Shown piece by piece: positions 32,598-41,958 of a stretch of DNA of 64,000 bases. This stretch comes from Massilia sp. IC2-278 (GTDB lineage Bacteria; Pseudomonadota; Gammaproteobacteria; Burkholderiales; Burkholderiaceae_D). The translations under genes and the position numbers were made by a program. Under the pieces are notes generated by a model. That model was not told where the DNA came from, did not search any database, and worked only from the letters and a program-made list of their open reading frames with translations. Where the stretch lies: the NCBI RefSeq assembly GCF_020708045.1, contig NZ_JAJFES010000001.1:1-64000 (forward strand). Reading direction: 5' to 3'. The stretch's first letter is position 1; each line of letters opens with the position of its first letter.

Positions 32598-33584
32598 TCA
32601 GAAGGTGTGGACCATGCCCAGGCCATAGGTCGATGCGGTCCGCGTCGGGTAGGCCTTGCGCGCGAAGTCGGCATACAAACTGGTGCGTTTTGAGAGCGCC
32701 TGCTTAATGCCGAGTCCCAGCATCTTCTGCCCCATGACGCCGTCGACGTTCAGACGGCCGATGCCGGCGCGGAAGGTGGTCCGGCGCACGTCCATGCTGG
32801 CGCCGAGCGACCAGGCTTTGGCGGTCGACGCCCCCGACTTGCTGAGATCAACCCCGCCCATCACGCTGAACCCGGACGCGATCAGCTTCAAGCCGACGAA
32901 ACTGTCCGTATCGCCCGCGCTGTTGCGGCCGTGCGCGAGCATCGCCGCGCCATGTTCGTGCTGGTAGCGCAGCGCCGTCATCAGCGCCTTCTCGCGGTCC
33001 CCGGGGGACGATTCGGGCGAGCCGCTCAGGTGCAGCGTGAAGCCGGCAAGGCTGGGCGAATCGTAGAAGATGCCGTTGTTCAGCCGTCCCCAGTCCGGCG
33101 TGCCGCCGCGGTTGGCGCTTGGGTCGGAGGCGAAGTGATAACGCCACAGGTCCCAGGCCGGGGAGGCGATGCGGTCGTAGTAATTCCAGGGATCGAAGAT
33201 CCAGTCGTTCGCGTACAGCGCATCCATGCGCCGGCCCACCTGCAGCGTGCCGTACTTGCCGCTGATGCCGATCGTGGCTTCGTCGTGCCACAGCGGCTTG
33301 TTCGATTCCTCGAGGGTGCCGGTGTCGGTCTCGAAGCGTGTGCTGAGCCGGAAGATGAAGGCGGTGCCGCCGCCCAGGTCTTCCTTGCCGCTGAAGGCGA
33401 GATGGCTGCGCTGGATGGGGCCGATCTTCCAGTCCTGGTCGATGTCGCGGTAGATGCCGGCGTCGATGAAGCCGGATACCGCCACGCTGCCCTGGCACCA
33501 TGCCGCGGGCGGCGCCAGCGTGCAGGAGACGAGAAAGGTCCAGGCGAGCGCCGACCGCGAACGCCGCTGCTGATTCGCTTGCAT
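32598..33584 (-). CDS. outer-membrane porin (Gram-negative porin family)
   Basis: 328 residues. A signal peptide (SALAWTFLVSCTLAPPAAWC) is followed by a 16-strand-type porin: SVAVSGFIDAGIYRDIDQDW at the start, SHLAFSGKEDLGGGTAFIFR and KYGTLQVGRRMDALY typical of betaproteobacterial porins, and a terminal strand ending in VHTF, the C-terminal Phe needed for assembly. It is shorter than most general porins by about 30 residues. ATG 33584 is preceded by GGAG. It is the last gene on the strand of the catabolic cluster and may supply outer-membrane uptake for it. Confidence 0.88.
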   Translation of the reverse strand: MQANQQRRSRSALAWTFLVSCTLAPPAAWCQGSVAVSGFIDAGIYRDIDQDWKIGPIQRSHLAFSGKEDLGGGTAFIFRLSTRFETDTGTLEESNKPLWHDEATIGISGKYGTLQVGRRMDALYANDWIFDPWNYYDRIASPAWDLWRYHFASDPSANRGGTPDWGRLNNGIFYDSPSLAGFTLHLSGSPESSPGDREKALMTALRYQHEHGAAMLAHGRNSAGDTDSFVGLKLIASGFSVMGGVDLSKSGASTAKAWSLGASMDVRRTTFRAGIGRLNVDGVMGQKMLGLGIKQALSKRTSLYADFARKAYPTRTASTYGLGMVHTF

Positions 33585-33664
33585 GCTGAAGTCTCCGTTG
33601 TTGCGAAGGGCGAAAGCGATGCGCCTTGGTGGGTTCGAGAACCCACCCTGCGTGGCAGGCCGCC

Positions 33665-34597
33665 TCAGTTGTTTGCTGCGGGCGCCCCTGCGGATGCTGG
33701 TGCGGTGCGCCTGGTGCCGGCGCGCGTGGCCAGCCAGCACAGGATGGCGCCGCCGCAAACCATGGCCGCGCCCTGCCAGAACGACAGCGGCAGCGGTGCG
33801 CGCAGCAGCAGCGTCGAGAGCGCCGCCGAGAACACCGGGATGAAGTAGGACGCCCCGGCCAGCACGGTCACGTTACCGTGCAGGATGCCCACGTTCCAGG
33901 CGCCGTAGCCGAAGCCCATGGCGCCGGCCGCCAGCAACAGGTAGACAATCGCCTCCAGGCTGAAGTCCATCGCGCCGCCGCCCTCGAGCAGGTATTTCAC
34001 CCACAGGCTGATCGAGACCAGGATGAAGAACAGCGTCACGCCGTTCTTGCCGCCGGCGATGCGCGCGGTCACGGTGCAGTAGGCGGCCCAGATCAGCGCG
34101 CCGGCAAAGGCCAGGCCGTAGCTGAGCGGGTTGTCGCGCACGTTGGCCAGCATGCCGCCGACGTCGATACCCTGATCGCTGCCCAGCACCCAGCAGATGC
34201 CGACGATCGACAGCACGAAGCCGGGCACGATCAGCCAGTTGGCCTTCTGGCGGTTGAACAGGATCGCGGCAAGGACGGTGAAGGTGGGCCACAGGTAGTT
34301 GACCATGCCGACCTCGATGGCCTGGCGCGCGGTGTTGGCATAGCCGATCGACAGCGACAGGCAGAGTTCATACACCACGAACAGCAGGCTGCCCCAGACC
34401 AGGTAGCGGCGCGGGAACTCGCCCAGCCTGACCCAGCCCACCGACAGCAGCAAGAACACCGAGGCCACGCTGTACATCATGGCCGCGCCGCCGGTGGGGC
34501 CCAGGTGCTCGCTGACGCTGCGGATCAGGCCGACGATGGCACTCCACAGCAGTACCGCCACCAACCCGATCAGGGTTGCCTTGTTCGTGTTTTTCAT
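33665..34597 (-). CDS. yddG: EamA/DMT exporter, YddG-like
   Basis: 310 residues with ten predicted membrane helices in two EamA halves. The start KATLIGLVAVLLWSAIVGLI, and segments GGAAMMYSVASVFLLLSVGW and GYANTARQAIEVGMVNYLWP, are characteristic of the aromatic amino acid exporter YddG. It moves amino acids or related metabolites out across the inner membrane. It starts 16 bases after the aldehyde dehydrogenase stop, so it belongs to the catabolic operon. That placement suggests release of an excess substrate or intermediate. The YddG name follows family resemblance; the true substrate is not shown. Confidence 0.82.
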   Translation of the reverse strand: MKNTNKATLIGLVAVLLWSAIVGLIRSVSEHLGPTGGAAMMYSVASVFLLLSVGWVRLGEFPRRYLVWGSLLFVVYELCLSLSIGYANTARQAIEVGMVNYLWPTFTVLAAILFNRQKANWLIVPGFVLSIVGICWVLGSDQGIDVGGMLANVRDNPLSYGLAFAGALIWAAYCTVTARIAGGKNGVTLFFILVSISLWVKYLLEGGGAMDFSLEAIVYLLLAAGAMGFGYGAWNVGILHGNVTVLAGASYFIPVFSAALSTLLLRAPLPLSFWQGAAMVCGGAILCWLATRAGTRRTAPASAGAPAANN

Positions 34598-34613
34598 GGT
34601 TCTGTCTTTCGAA

Positions 34614-36110
34614 TTATGCCGGCGCGTCGATCCAGACGGTCTTGATCTCGGTGTACTGGTCGTGCGCCCATTGCGACTTGTCGCGCCCGCCGAAACCGGA
34701 CTCCTTGTAGCCGCCGAAAGGCGTGCTGATGTCGCCTTCGCCGAAGCAGTTCACCGTGACCACGCCGGCGCGGATCGCGCGCGCGACCTTGATGGCGCTG
34801 CGCAGGTCGTCGGTGTAGACCGAGGCTGCAAGACCATACACGGAGTCGTTGGCCAGGGCAATCGCCTCGTCGATGCTCGTGAAGGTGGTGACCGCGAGCA
34901 CGGGGCCGAAGATCTCTTCCTGGAACAGGCGGCTGCCGCTGCCCACGCCGTCGAACACGGTCGGCTGCACGAAGGCGCCATGTTCGGTGTCGCCGCCGAA
35001 GACCAGGTCCAGCTTTTCCTCCGCGGCCTGCGCGAGGTAGGAACGCACTTTCTCGAAATGGGCCTTGCTGACCATGGCGCCGAGGCGGTTGTCGGGGTCG
35101 AGCGGGTCGCCCATCTTCCAGTCGCGCAGGTGCACGCCGATGCGCTCCAGCAGCGCCGCCTTGACCTCGGCATGGACGATCAGGCGCGACGAAGCCGAGC
35201 AGTTCTCGCCCATGTTCCAGAAAGCGCCGTTGACCACGTGCCGGGCCACGCTGTCGAGGTCCTGCACGTCGTTCAACACCACGGCCGGGTTCTTGCCGCC
35301 GCATTCGAGCACCACGCGCTTCAGGTTCGATTCGGCCGCGTAGTGCAGGAAGCGGCGCCCGGTGGCGGTGGAGCCGGTGAAGCTGACCATGGCCACGTCC
35401 GGGTGGCGGCCAATCGGTTCGCCGACTTCCTTGCCGCCGCCGGGCAGCACGTTGAAGACGCCGGCCGGCACGCCGGCCCGGTGCGCCAGCTCGGCCACGC
35501 GCAGGGCGGTGAGGGTGGTTTCCTGGGCCGGTTTGACCACCACCGAGCAGCCGGCCGCCAGCGCAGGGCCGATCTTCCAGGCCAGCATCAGCAGCGGGAA
35601 GTTCCAGGGCAGGACCAGGCCGACCACGCCGATCGCTTCGCGCACGACCAGGGCCAGCGCATTCGACCCGACCGGCGCCGTGTGGTCGTAGATCTTGTCG
35701 ATCAGTTCGGCGTGCCAGCGTATCGTGTGGATGGCCTCGGGCAGGTCGGTGTTCTGGCATTCGCGGATGGGCTTGCCGCTATCGAGGCTTTCCATCACGG
35801 CCAGCTCGTGCCCGTGTTGTTCCAGCAGGTCGGCAAAGCGCAGCAGCGTGTGCTTGCGCTCGTTCGGCGAAAGGCGGCTCCAGCGGCCGTCGTCGAAGGC
35901 GGCCCTGGCGGCTGCCACGGCCAGGTCGACATCCTCGGCCGCGCAGGCGGCGATCCGGGCCAGCACCTTGCCCGTGGCTGGATCGGTGGTCTCGAAGGTC
36001 CGGCCGGAGAGGGCAGGGCGGAAGGCGCCGTCGACAAAGGCCTGGGTCGGGAAGGCCAAGCTTTCAGCCAGGGCAGCGTACTCGGCTTTGTTCAGGAGTG
36101 CGGCGGTCAT
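34614..36110 (-). CDS. NAD(P)-dependent aldehyde dehydrogenase
   Basis: 498 residues. All key elements are present: VGLVLPWNFPLLMLAWK with the catalytic-site Asn, the cofactor loop FTGSTATGRRFL, the general base Glu in VVLECGGKNPAVV and the nucleophile Cys in WNMGENCSASSRL. It resembles the PuuC/gamma-aminobutyraldehyde group and oxidises an aldehyde to an acid in the cytoplasm. ATG 36110 overlaps the upstream stop (TGATG) and has GGAGGG 8 bases before; a GTG one codon earlier is the alternative. The coupling to the DapA-like gene suggests that it acts on that enzyme's product, for example a semialdehyde. Confidence 0.93.
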   Translation of the reverse strand: MTAALLNKAEYAALAESLAFPTQAFVDGAFRPALSGRTFETTDPATGKVLARIAACAAEDVDLAVAAARAAFDDGRWSRLSPNERKHTLLRFADLLEQHGHELAVMESLDSGKPIRECQNTDLPEAIHTIRWHAELIDKIYDHTAPVGSNALALVVREAIGVVGLVLPWNFPLLMLAWKIGPALAAGCSVVVKPAQETTLTALRVAELAHRAGVPAGVFNVLPGGGKEVGEPIGRHPDVAMVSFTGSTATGRRFLHYAAESNLKRVVLECGGKNPAVVLNDVQDLDSVARHVVNGAFWNMGENCSASSRLIVHAEVKAALLERIGVHLRDWKMGDPLDPDNRLGAMVSKAHFEKVRSYLAQAAEEKLDLVFGGDTEHGAFVQPTVFDGVGSGSRLFQEEIFGPVLAVTTFTSIDEAIALANDSVYGLAASVYTDDLRSAIKVARAIRAGVVTVNCFGEGDISTPFGGYKESGFGGRDKSQWAHDQYTEIKTVWIDAPA

Positions 36111-37018
36111 CACGCGGTCCCTCCAACGATGGCGGCCACGTCGCTTTTCAGCTTGGCCACGACCGCCTGCAAGGCCTGCTGCTCGCTTTCCTCCAGGCCC
36201 TGCAGCGGTGCGCGCACGCCGCCCGGACGCAAGCCGGCCAGGGCGCAGCCGTGCTTGATCGCCTGGACGAACTTGCCGCCTTCCAGGTAATCCATCAGCG
36301 GCAGCATGGCGGCCATGATGCGGCGGCCCTTGTCGAAGTCCTTCTCGACGGCGCAGGCCTGGTACAGCGCGATGTGCTCGCGCGGCAGGAAGTTCGAGCC
36401 GGCGCAGACCCAGCTGCGCGCGCCCCAGGCAAAGAATTCCAGCGCCTGGTCGTCCCAGCCGCAGGACAGGCCGATCTGCGGGAAGTCGCGCGCCAGCATG
36501 TGCAGCTGGTTCGTCTGGCCCGAGCTTTCCTTGATGGCGGCGACGTTCTTCGATTCGCGCGTGACGGTCTCGAAGAACTCGCGGCCCATGGACATGCCCA
36601 TGCGGCCCGGGTAGTTGTAGAGCATGATGGGCAGGCCGGCGGCGGCGTCGATGGCCAGCGCGTGCGCCGCATTCTCGCGCTCGGTCGGCAGGGCGTAGGG
36701 CGGGGTGCCGACCAGGATGGCGTCGGCCTTGATGTCTTTCGCCAGCCTTGCGTACTCGACGGATTCCTCGGTGCGGATGGCGCCGGTGCCGATGATCAGC
36801 TGCGTGCGGGTGCCGATCACTTCCCTGGCCAGCTTCGCCAGCGCCAGGCGCTCCTGGGTGGTGTGGGCGTAGTACTCGCCGGTGGAGCCGGCGATGATGA
36901 TGCCGTGTACGCCTTGCTCGACCAGGTATTCCAGCACCTCGGCGAATGCCGTGTTGTCGATCGTGCCGTCGGCCGCCAGGGGCGTGATCGCGGGGGTGTA
37001 AATGCCTTCGAATTTCAT
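36110..37018 (-). CDS. dihydrodipicolinate synthase/N-acetylneuraminate lyase family protein
   Basis: 302 residues in a TIM-barrel class I aldolase fold. Visible motifs are GIIIAGSTGEYYAHTTQERL (the GxTGE loop), the catalytic Tyr in IMLYNYPGRMGM and the Schiff-base Lys in NVAAIKESSG. It is unlikely to be the lysine-pathway DapA because it sits in a catabolic cluster with aldehyde dehydrogenase and an FAD oxidase, as do 2-keto-acid dehydratases/deaminases that yield alpha-ketoglutarate semialdehyde. It starts 26 bases after the MFS gene and overlaps the next gene by one base. Substrate unknown. Confidence 0.88.
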   Translation of the reverse strand: MKFEGIYTPAITPLAADGTIDNTAFAEVLEYLVEQGVHGIIIAGSTGEYYAHTTQERLALAKLAREVIGTRTQLIIGTGAIRTEESVEYARLAKDIKADAILVGTPPYALPTERENAAHALAIDAAAGLPIMLYNYPGRMGMSMGREFFETVTRESKNVAAIKESSGQTNQLHMLARDFPQIGLSCGWDDQALEFFAWGARSWVCAGSNFLPREHIALYQACAVEKDFDKGRRIMAAMLPLMDYLEGGKFVQAIKHGCALAGLRPGGVRAPLQGLEESEQQALQAVVAKLKSDVAAIVGGTA

Positions 37019-37044
37019 GATGGACCTCTCGTGGATAATCAGTG

Positions 37045-38406
37045 TTAGCGTTTCAATGAGGCGGCCTGCTCCAGGCTCATGCCGCGCGTTTCGGGCGCCA
37101 GCAGCACCGAGGCGAGCAGGCCGATCGCGGACACCGCCGCGGCCGCGTACATCGTGGTGCCGATGCCATAGTTGTGCAGCGAGATCGGCACCAGCCAGGT
37201 GCCGGCGGCGGACCCGACCCGCGTCATGGACGAGCCGATGCCGACCGCGAATGCGCGCACCTCGGTGGGAAAGAGTTCGTTCGGATAGACCAGTTCCAGC
37301 ACCTGGGCGCCGCCGATGAAAAGGGCGTAGGCACCGAACATCAGCAATACCGGCAGCTCCGAGCCGCTTGAGAACAGGCCCAGCCCCAGCAAGGCCAGGC
37401 TCGACCACAGGAAGCTGTGGATCACGAGCGGGCGGCGTCCCATGGAGTCGATCAGGCGGGTGGCGACCACGCAGCCGACCACGAACAGCAGGGTGATCAT
37501 CACCGAGCCGTAGGCGGCCCAGTCGCCCTTGAGCTTCAATGCGTCCAGCACCACGGGGGCGAAGGAGTACACGGCGAACATCGGCACCACGGCCGCGGTC
37601 CAGAAGACGATCACGAACAACATGCGCTTGCCGTAGCCGGAGTGCAGCAGGTCGCCGAGGCCGATTTTCCTTTCGCATTCCTGGCGCGGCATGTTGGCCA
37701 GCGAGAACGCGGGGCCATACACCTGCTTGATGACGCGGTCGGCTTCGTCGAAGCGGCCCTTGCTGATCAGCCAGCGCGGCGATTCAGGCGTTCCCAGGCG
37801 CACCAGGAACAGCAGCACGCCGAGCACCGCGGAGCTGGCCAGGACGGTGCGCCAGGCGTCGTCGCCGCCTTGCGCCAGGATCGCATTCCCGACCATGTAC
37901 GACAGGGCGGCGCCGATGAACCACATGATGGTCAGCCCGGCCAGGCGCGGGCCGCGGTGTTTTTGCGGCAGGAATTCGGTGAGCAGCGAGCCCGCCACCG
38001 GGTATTCGAGACCGACGCCGACCCCGACCAGGAAGCGCAGGATCAGCAGCGCCGTGCCCGACTCGACCCAGTAGGTGCCGAGCGAACCGGCGATGAACAG
38101 GATGGGGCCGACGAAGAACAGGCGCCGGCGTCCCAGCTTGTCGGTCAGCCAGCCGCCGAGGAAGCCGCTGCAGAAGGTGCCGAGCATGGCCGAGGCTGCC
38201 ACCATGCCTTGCCAGAACGAGTTCAGTTTCAGGACATCCGAAAACTGGACGATGGCGACGCCGATAATACTCAGGATATAACCGTCGAGTATCCATCCGC
38301 CGCCCGCGCGGATGGTCATGAGCTGGTGAAAGCGATTGAGCGGGACGTCTTCGATTGATGTCTTGTTTAATCCGGCATCATCGAATGCGAGGGTAGGGTT
38401 ATTCAT
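37045..38406 (-). CDS. MFS transporter, sugar/acid porter type
   Basis: 453 residues with 12 predicted membrane helices. The major-facilitator signature is seen as GGWLTDKLGRRRLFFVGP between helices 2 and 3, with RFLVGVGVGLEYPVAGSLL and the PESPRWLISKGRFDEA loop before the long central segment, as in the sugar/metabolite:H+ symporters. The second half repeats it as ATRLIDSMGRRPLVIHS. It should import the substrate of the cluster across the inner membrane. Start ATG 38406 has AGGAGACAATC upstream. A 135-bp AT-rich gap to the oxidoreductase gene may contain a further promoter. Confidence 0.9.
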   Translation of the reverse strand: MNNPTLAFDDAGLNKTSIEDVPLNRFHQLMTIRAGGGWILDGYILSIIGVAIVQFSDVLKLNSFWQGMVAASAMLGTFCSGFLGGWLTDKLGRRRLFFVGPILFIAGSLGTYWVESGTALLILRFLVGVGVGLEYPVAGSLLTEFLPQKHRGPRLAGLTIMWFIGAALSYMVGNAILAQGGDDAWRTVLASSAVLGVLLFLVRLGTPESPRWLISKGRFDEADRVIKQVYGPAFSLANMPRQECERKIGLGDLLHSGYGKRMLFVIVFWTAAVVPMFAVYSFAPVVLDALKLKGDWAAYGSVMITLLFVVGCVVATRLIDSMGRRPLVIHSFLWSSLALLGLGLFSSGSELPVLLMFGAYALFIGGAQVLELVYPNELFPTEVRAFAVGIGSSMTRVGSAAGTWLVPISLHNYGIGTTMYAAAAVSAIGLLASVLLAPETRGMSLEQAASLKR

Positions 38407-38541
38407 GGCAGATTGTCTCCTGGTATATTTAATGGATCTGCGACTAGTTAATGTCCGAATTAAAAAGCGGTTCGGGAATTGCGGTAATCGTTACGGCGTT
38501 AAAAACACTCCGGATTGAATAAAATAGGTCGATGAATCGAA

Positions 38542-39858
38542 TCAGCTTTCCCGGCCGGCCTTGCGCTGGCCCCACCACAGCGTGGCATTCACGCCCACCG
38601 ACAGGAAGGGTTCCGGCGGCAAAACGTTCGGGCTGGAGGTGGACAGCAGGAAGTCGGTCAGTTCATGGCGCTGCCCGGCGATCATGTCGGCCAGCAGGGT
38701 GCCGGTGACGGTGCCGCGGGTGATTCCCAGTCCGTTGCAGAACAGCGCGCCGTACACGTTCGGCGCCAGCTGGCCGAAGAAGCTCTGGTGGTTCTGCGTC
38801 AGGGCCAGCGAGCCGCTCCAGGTGTAGTCGAAATCGACCTCCGGCAGCATCGGGAAGCGCCTTGCGAACGATTCGCGGTGCTTGTGCACGAAGCGCGCCA
38901 GGCAGTCCGGCCGCGATTGCTGGTCGGGATTGAAGCTGAAGCTGTTGCGGATCAGGATGCGGTTGTCGTGCGTGCGGCGCACGGTGCTGCCGTAGGGATC
39001 GGCAGGAATCACGCCCCAGAATGGCTTGCCACCCAGGCTGGCTTGCTCGGCCTCGGTAAGCGGACGCGTCAGGCTGGCGTACAGATACATCGGCAGCACG
39101 GTGCGCTGCAGGAAGCCGAAGCGCGCGCCGAAGGCATTGTTGGCGAGGATCAGCTTGTCGCTCACAATGCGCCCTTTGGTGTGCGTCAGCGTGACCTTGT
39201 CGCCGTAGTCGACCTCGGTGATCGGCGTGTTTTCGTACAGGGTGACGTTCGGCGGCAGGGTGTCGGCCAGGCCCTTGACCAGGGCCGAGGGCTGCACCAG
39301 CATGGTGCCCGGCGTGAACAGGGCCTGGCGGTAGAATGCGGTGCCCAGGTGCCCGGGCAAGTCCTTGCCGGGGATGACTTCGTAGGGTTCGCCCAGCTTG
39401 TCCAGCCCGCGCCGGTAAGCCTCCAGCACGGCGATGCCGCGCGGCTCGACGGCGGCCTGGTATTTGCCGCTGGCGCGCAACTGGCAATCGATGCCGTGCT
39501 GTTCGACCAGGCCGTGCAGGATGGTCTGGCCGAGCCGGTTCAGTTTCAGGGTGGTTTTCGCGATACCGATGTCGCCGATGTAATCCTCGGCGCCGATATC
39601 GTGCGGCAGGTCGATGGCAAAGCCGGCATTCCGGCCCGAGGTGCCGAAACCGACTTCCTGGGCGTCGACCAGCACGATTTCCTGGTCCGGATAATGCGCG
39701 GCCAATTGGCGGGCAGCGGCGAGGCCGGTGAATCCGGCGCCGAGGACGGTCCAGCGGGTGGTTGTATTTCCCATGTGGGCAGGCCTGGCCTGGCGCGCAG
39801 GGGCGGTGTGATACCAGCCGCACATCGCATCGTCTTTGGGCGTGGCGCGAATCTTCAT
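38542..39858 (-). CDS. FAD-dependent amino-acid/amine oxidoreductase (DadA/PuuB-like)
   Basis: 438 residues. After about 30 residues comes the FAD-binding motif WTVLGAGFTGLAAARQLAAH, then IVLVDAQEVGFGTSGRNAGF, the GTSGRNAG signature of the DAO/PuuB group. The C-terminal part has DYTWSGSLALTQNHQSFFGQ and NGLGITRGTVTGTLLADMIA, the second FAD contact. Such enzymes oxidise the amine of amino acids or polyamine derivatives, giving imino or aldehyde products. It is the first gene on the minus strand facing the LysR regulator, so it should open the catabolic operon. The N-terminal 30 residues are unusual, and an internal ATG at residue 29 (MGNTTTRW) is possible. Confidence 0.87.
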   Translation of the reverse strand: MKIRATPKDDAMCGWYHTAPARQARPAHMGNTTTRWTVLGAGFTGLAAARQLAAHYPDQEIVLVDAQEVGFGTSGRNAGFAIDLPHDIGAEDYIGDIGIAKTTLKLNRLGQTILHGLVEQHGIDCQLRASGKYQAAVEPRGIAVLEAYRRGLDKLGEPYEVIPGKDLPGHLGTAFYRQALFTPGTMLVQPSALVKGLADTLPPNVTLYENTPITEVDYGDKVTLTHTKGRIVSDKLILANNAFGARFGFLQRTVLPMYLYASLTRPLTEAEQASLGGKPFWGVIPADPYGSTVRRTHDNRILIRNSFSFNPDQQSRPDCLARFVHKHRESFARRFPMLPEVDFDYTWSGSLALTQNHQSFFGQLAPNVYGALFCNGLGITRGTVTGTLLADMIAGQRHELTDFLLSTSSPNVLPPEPFLSVGVNATLWWGQRKAGRES

Positions 39859-40088
39859 TTGTCGTCTCCATTTTCTGCGGCGCCGTAAATCGGCATGCCT
39901 GTTTGCAGAAAGTCGAGGCGCGTCGTCGAATCATTATTCCCGCTCTTATTTGCATCTACTCAGAAATAGATGGAAATAAATAATTGCCGGATAATGCGTG
40001 CGGGCCGCTGCCTCTGTCGTGTTTTATTTGTAATGAAGTCTAGATAGTCGGCGTGCTCCCCACAATCGACTTTTTGTCCGGACTATTG

Positions 40089-40103
40089 ATAACATGGCGT
40101 TAT
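40089..40103 (+). promoter_or_regulatory. LysR-type operator candidate over the regulator start
   Basis: ATAAC ATGGC GTTAT is a perfect inverted repeat with the T-N11-A form of LysR-family binding sites. It overlaps the ATG of the regulator gene, as expected for self-repression. The 243-bp gap 39859-40101 would hold both divergent promoters. Confidence 0.5.
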
Positions 40104-41094
40104 GAATAAACACCCCTCCACCGACGAGACCCTGCTCAAGATGCCTTCGCTGCGGGCGGTGAAGTGCTTCGTGGTGGCGGCGCGCTACCAGAGCTTCACC
40201 CGCGCCGCCGAAGCGCTGTGCGTGACCCAGGCCGCAATCAGCCGCCAGATCCGCGAGCTCGAAGAGCACCTCGGCACCATCCTGTTCGAGCGCACCGGGC
40301 GTTCGGTGAAGCTGACCAATGCGGGCTCGATCTTCTTCGAGGCGGCCCAGCTGTCGTTCCTGAACATCGCCCAGGCCGCCACCCGCATCCGCAAGGACTA
40401 CGGCGAACATGCCAGGCGCACGCTGGTGCTGTGCTGTTCGCCGGCGTTCTCGGCCCTGTGGATGGCGCACCGGCTGCCTGACTTCTTCAGCGCCAATCCC
40501 GACATCGACCTCGACCTGATCACCACGCAGAATTTCCTGGCGCTGGAGCCGGGCATGTACCCCGATGTCTTCATCACCAAGATGCCGCGCGTGCGCGAGG
40601 GCTATGTCAGCGTGCCGCTGTTCCACGATCGGATCTATCCGGTGTGTACGCCGGCCTATCTCGAGGCGCACCCCGGGATCCGCAGCCTGGAGGGACTACG
40701 GAATGGCGTGCTGCTGAACCTGAGTCCGCACGGACGGTCGCAGATTGCCGAGCATGTGGATTGGGGCGTATGGCTGGCGATCCATCACCTGGATATCGAA
40801 GAGCGCCTGAAGACCGGGGCGCACTACTTCAATGCCAACGACTACAACCTCTTGATCCAGATGGTGCTGACGGGGCAGGGCGTGGCGCTGGGCTTCGACC
40901 ACCTGGTGGCGCCATTGATCGACAAGGGGTTGTTGATTCGGCCGGTGGAAGAGGAACTGGTGCTGGAAGAGACGCACCATTACTTTGCCTACCGCGAGGA
41001 CAAGGCGCAGGACAGCGCCCTGGAACGCTTTCGCGGCTGGTTCTTCGGGCAAACCGGTGCGGCTGCCGCGCCCTCAGGGCCTGTTCAGGCGTAA
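40102..41094 (+). CDS. LysR-family transcriptional regulator (GcvA-like)
   Basis: 330 residues. The winged helix-turn-helix is at about 15-75: SFTRAAEALCVTQAAISRQI followed by RELEEHLGTILFERTGRSVK. The co-inducer domain follows (RRTLVLCCSPAFSALWMAHR, HDRIYPVCTPAYL). It faces the FAD oxidoreductase operon across 243 bp and probably controls it in response to the pathway substrate. ATG 40102 has no clear ribosome site; ATG 40141 (MPSLRAVKCF) is an alternative and would still include the full DNA-binding domain. A minus-strand terminator overlaps its stop codon. Confidence 0.92.
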   Translation: MNKHPSTDETLLKMPSLRAVKCFVVAARYQSFTRAAEALCVTQAAISRQIRELEEHLGTILFERTGRSVKLTNAGSIFFEAAQLSFLNIAQAATRIRKDYGEHARRTLVLCCSPAFSALWMAHRLPDFFSANPDIDLDLITTQNFLALEPGMYPDVFITKMPRVREGYVSVPLFHDRIYPVCTPAYLEAHPGIRSLEGLRNGVLLNLSPHGRSQIAEHVDWGVWLAIHHLDIEERLKTGAHYFNANDYNLLIQMVLTGQGVALGFDHLVAPLIDKGLLIRPVEEELVLEETHHYFAYREDKAQDSALERFRGWFFGQTGAAAAPSGPVQA

Positions 41095-41116
41095 AAAAAC
41101 CCACGCGAGGTGGGTT
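41093..41116 (-). terminator. terminator of the PEP-CTERM gene, overlapping the regulator stop
   Basis: On the minus strand AACCCAC (41116-41110) pairs with GTGGGTT (41104-41098) around a 5-base loop and enters a run of seven T (41099-41093). It serves the gene at 41163-41801 and overlaps the TAA of the convergent LysR gene. Confidence 0.8.
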
Positions 41117-41162
41117 GCTGGCGCCGTCCGGTTGCCGGAGCGGCGCGTCGTGGCGGAAGTGC

Positions 41163-41801
41163 TCAGGCCTTCTTGCCAGCCTTGCGGCGGCTCGCGCCGA
41201 GTGCCAGCATGCCCAGGCCCATCAGGCTCAGGCTGAGTGGCTCGGGAACGGCGTTGATCGACACGTTGTCGATGAACGAGGTTACGTCGCCGTTGCCGCC
41301 GATGCCGACGAAGCGCAGGGTGTGGGTGCCGGCGCTGAGGGCGATGAAGTCGCTGGTGTAGGTCGTGAACGACGAGTTCGAACCCGGGAGCAGGGTGGTC
41401 GCGCCGGTGAAGCTCAGGGCGACGCCGTCGACCAGGACCTGGATGACGTTGCCGCCCCAGCCCCAGCCGCGTGCTTCCGCATCGAACGACAGGGACAGCA
41501 GGCTCTTGGTGAAGTTGAAGACTTGCGAAATCTCCGCTTCCTGCTGCAGGAAGGCAGCCTGGGCGCCGGTGGCGTTCGAGACATTGAAGCCCGAGTTGTT
41601 CGCGGCGACGCCGGCGTTGCCGCTAAAGGTCCAGCCGTCGACCGTCTGGCCACCCAGGTAGGTGTAGTGGCCGTTCGTGCTCGGCCCTTCGAAACCGCCG
41701 TTGACGACACTGTTGACCGGTGTAGCGAATGCGCTGGCCGAAGCCATGGCGAGTGCGGCGGCGATGACGATGCTGCGACCGGTTTGTTTCATGCTTTTCA
41801 T
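41163..41801 (-). CDS. PEP-CTERM sorting domain protein
   Basis: 212 residues. A signal peptide (SIVIAAALAMASASAFA) opens the protein. The body is a beta-rich domain starting NSVVNGGFEGPSTNGHY, as in the DUF642/carbohydrate-binding-like PEP-CTERM proteins, with YTSDFIALSAGTHTLRFVGI. The end is the sorting signal VPEPLSLSLMGLGMLALGAS plus a basic tail (RRKAGKKA), recognised by exosortase for processing at the envelope. The exosortase gene is not in the window. ATG 41801 follows AGGAGAGTAT. It probably contributes to the extracellular matrix; ligand unknown. Confidence 0.9.
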   Translation of the reverse strand: MKSMKQTGRSIVIAAALAMASASAFATPVNSVVNGGFEGPSTNGHYTYLGGQTVDGWTFSGNAGVAANNSGFNVSNATGAQAAFLQQEAEISQVFNFTKSLLSLSFDAEARGWGWGGNVIQVLVDGVALSFTGATTLLPGSNSSFTTYTSDFIALSAGTHTLRFVGIGGNGDVTSFIDNVSINAVPEPLSLSLMGLGMLALGASRRKAGKKA

Positions 41802-41958
41802 ATACTCTCCTGGAATCAATAATTATGTATATGCAAGATTGATGCCAGGAAAAATATTCCCAGTAGAATCAATGTGTTGACTGTTGGGTACGCTTTTTCA
41901 TGAGGCGGGCTGTAAAATTTCTCGACAGGCTAGCCGCGTGGGAGCGGACTGGCCGGCG

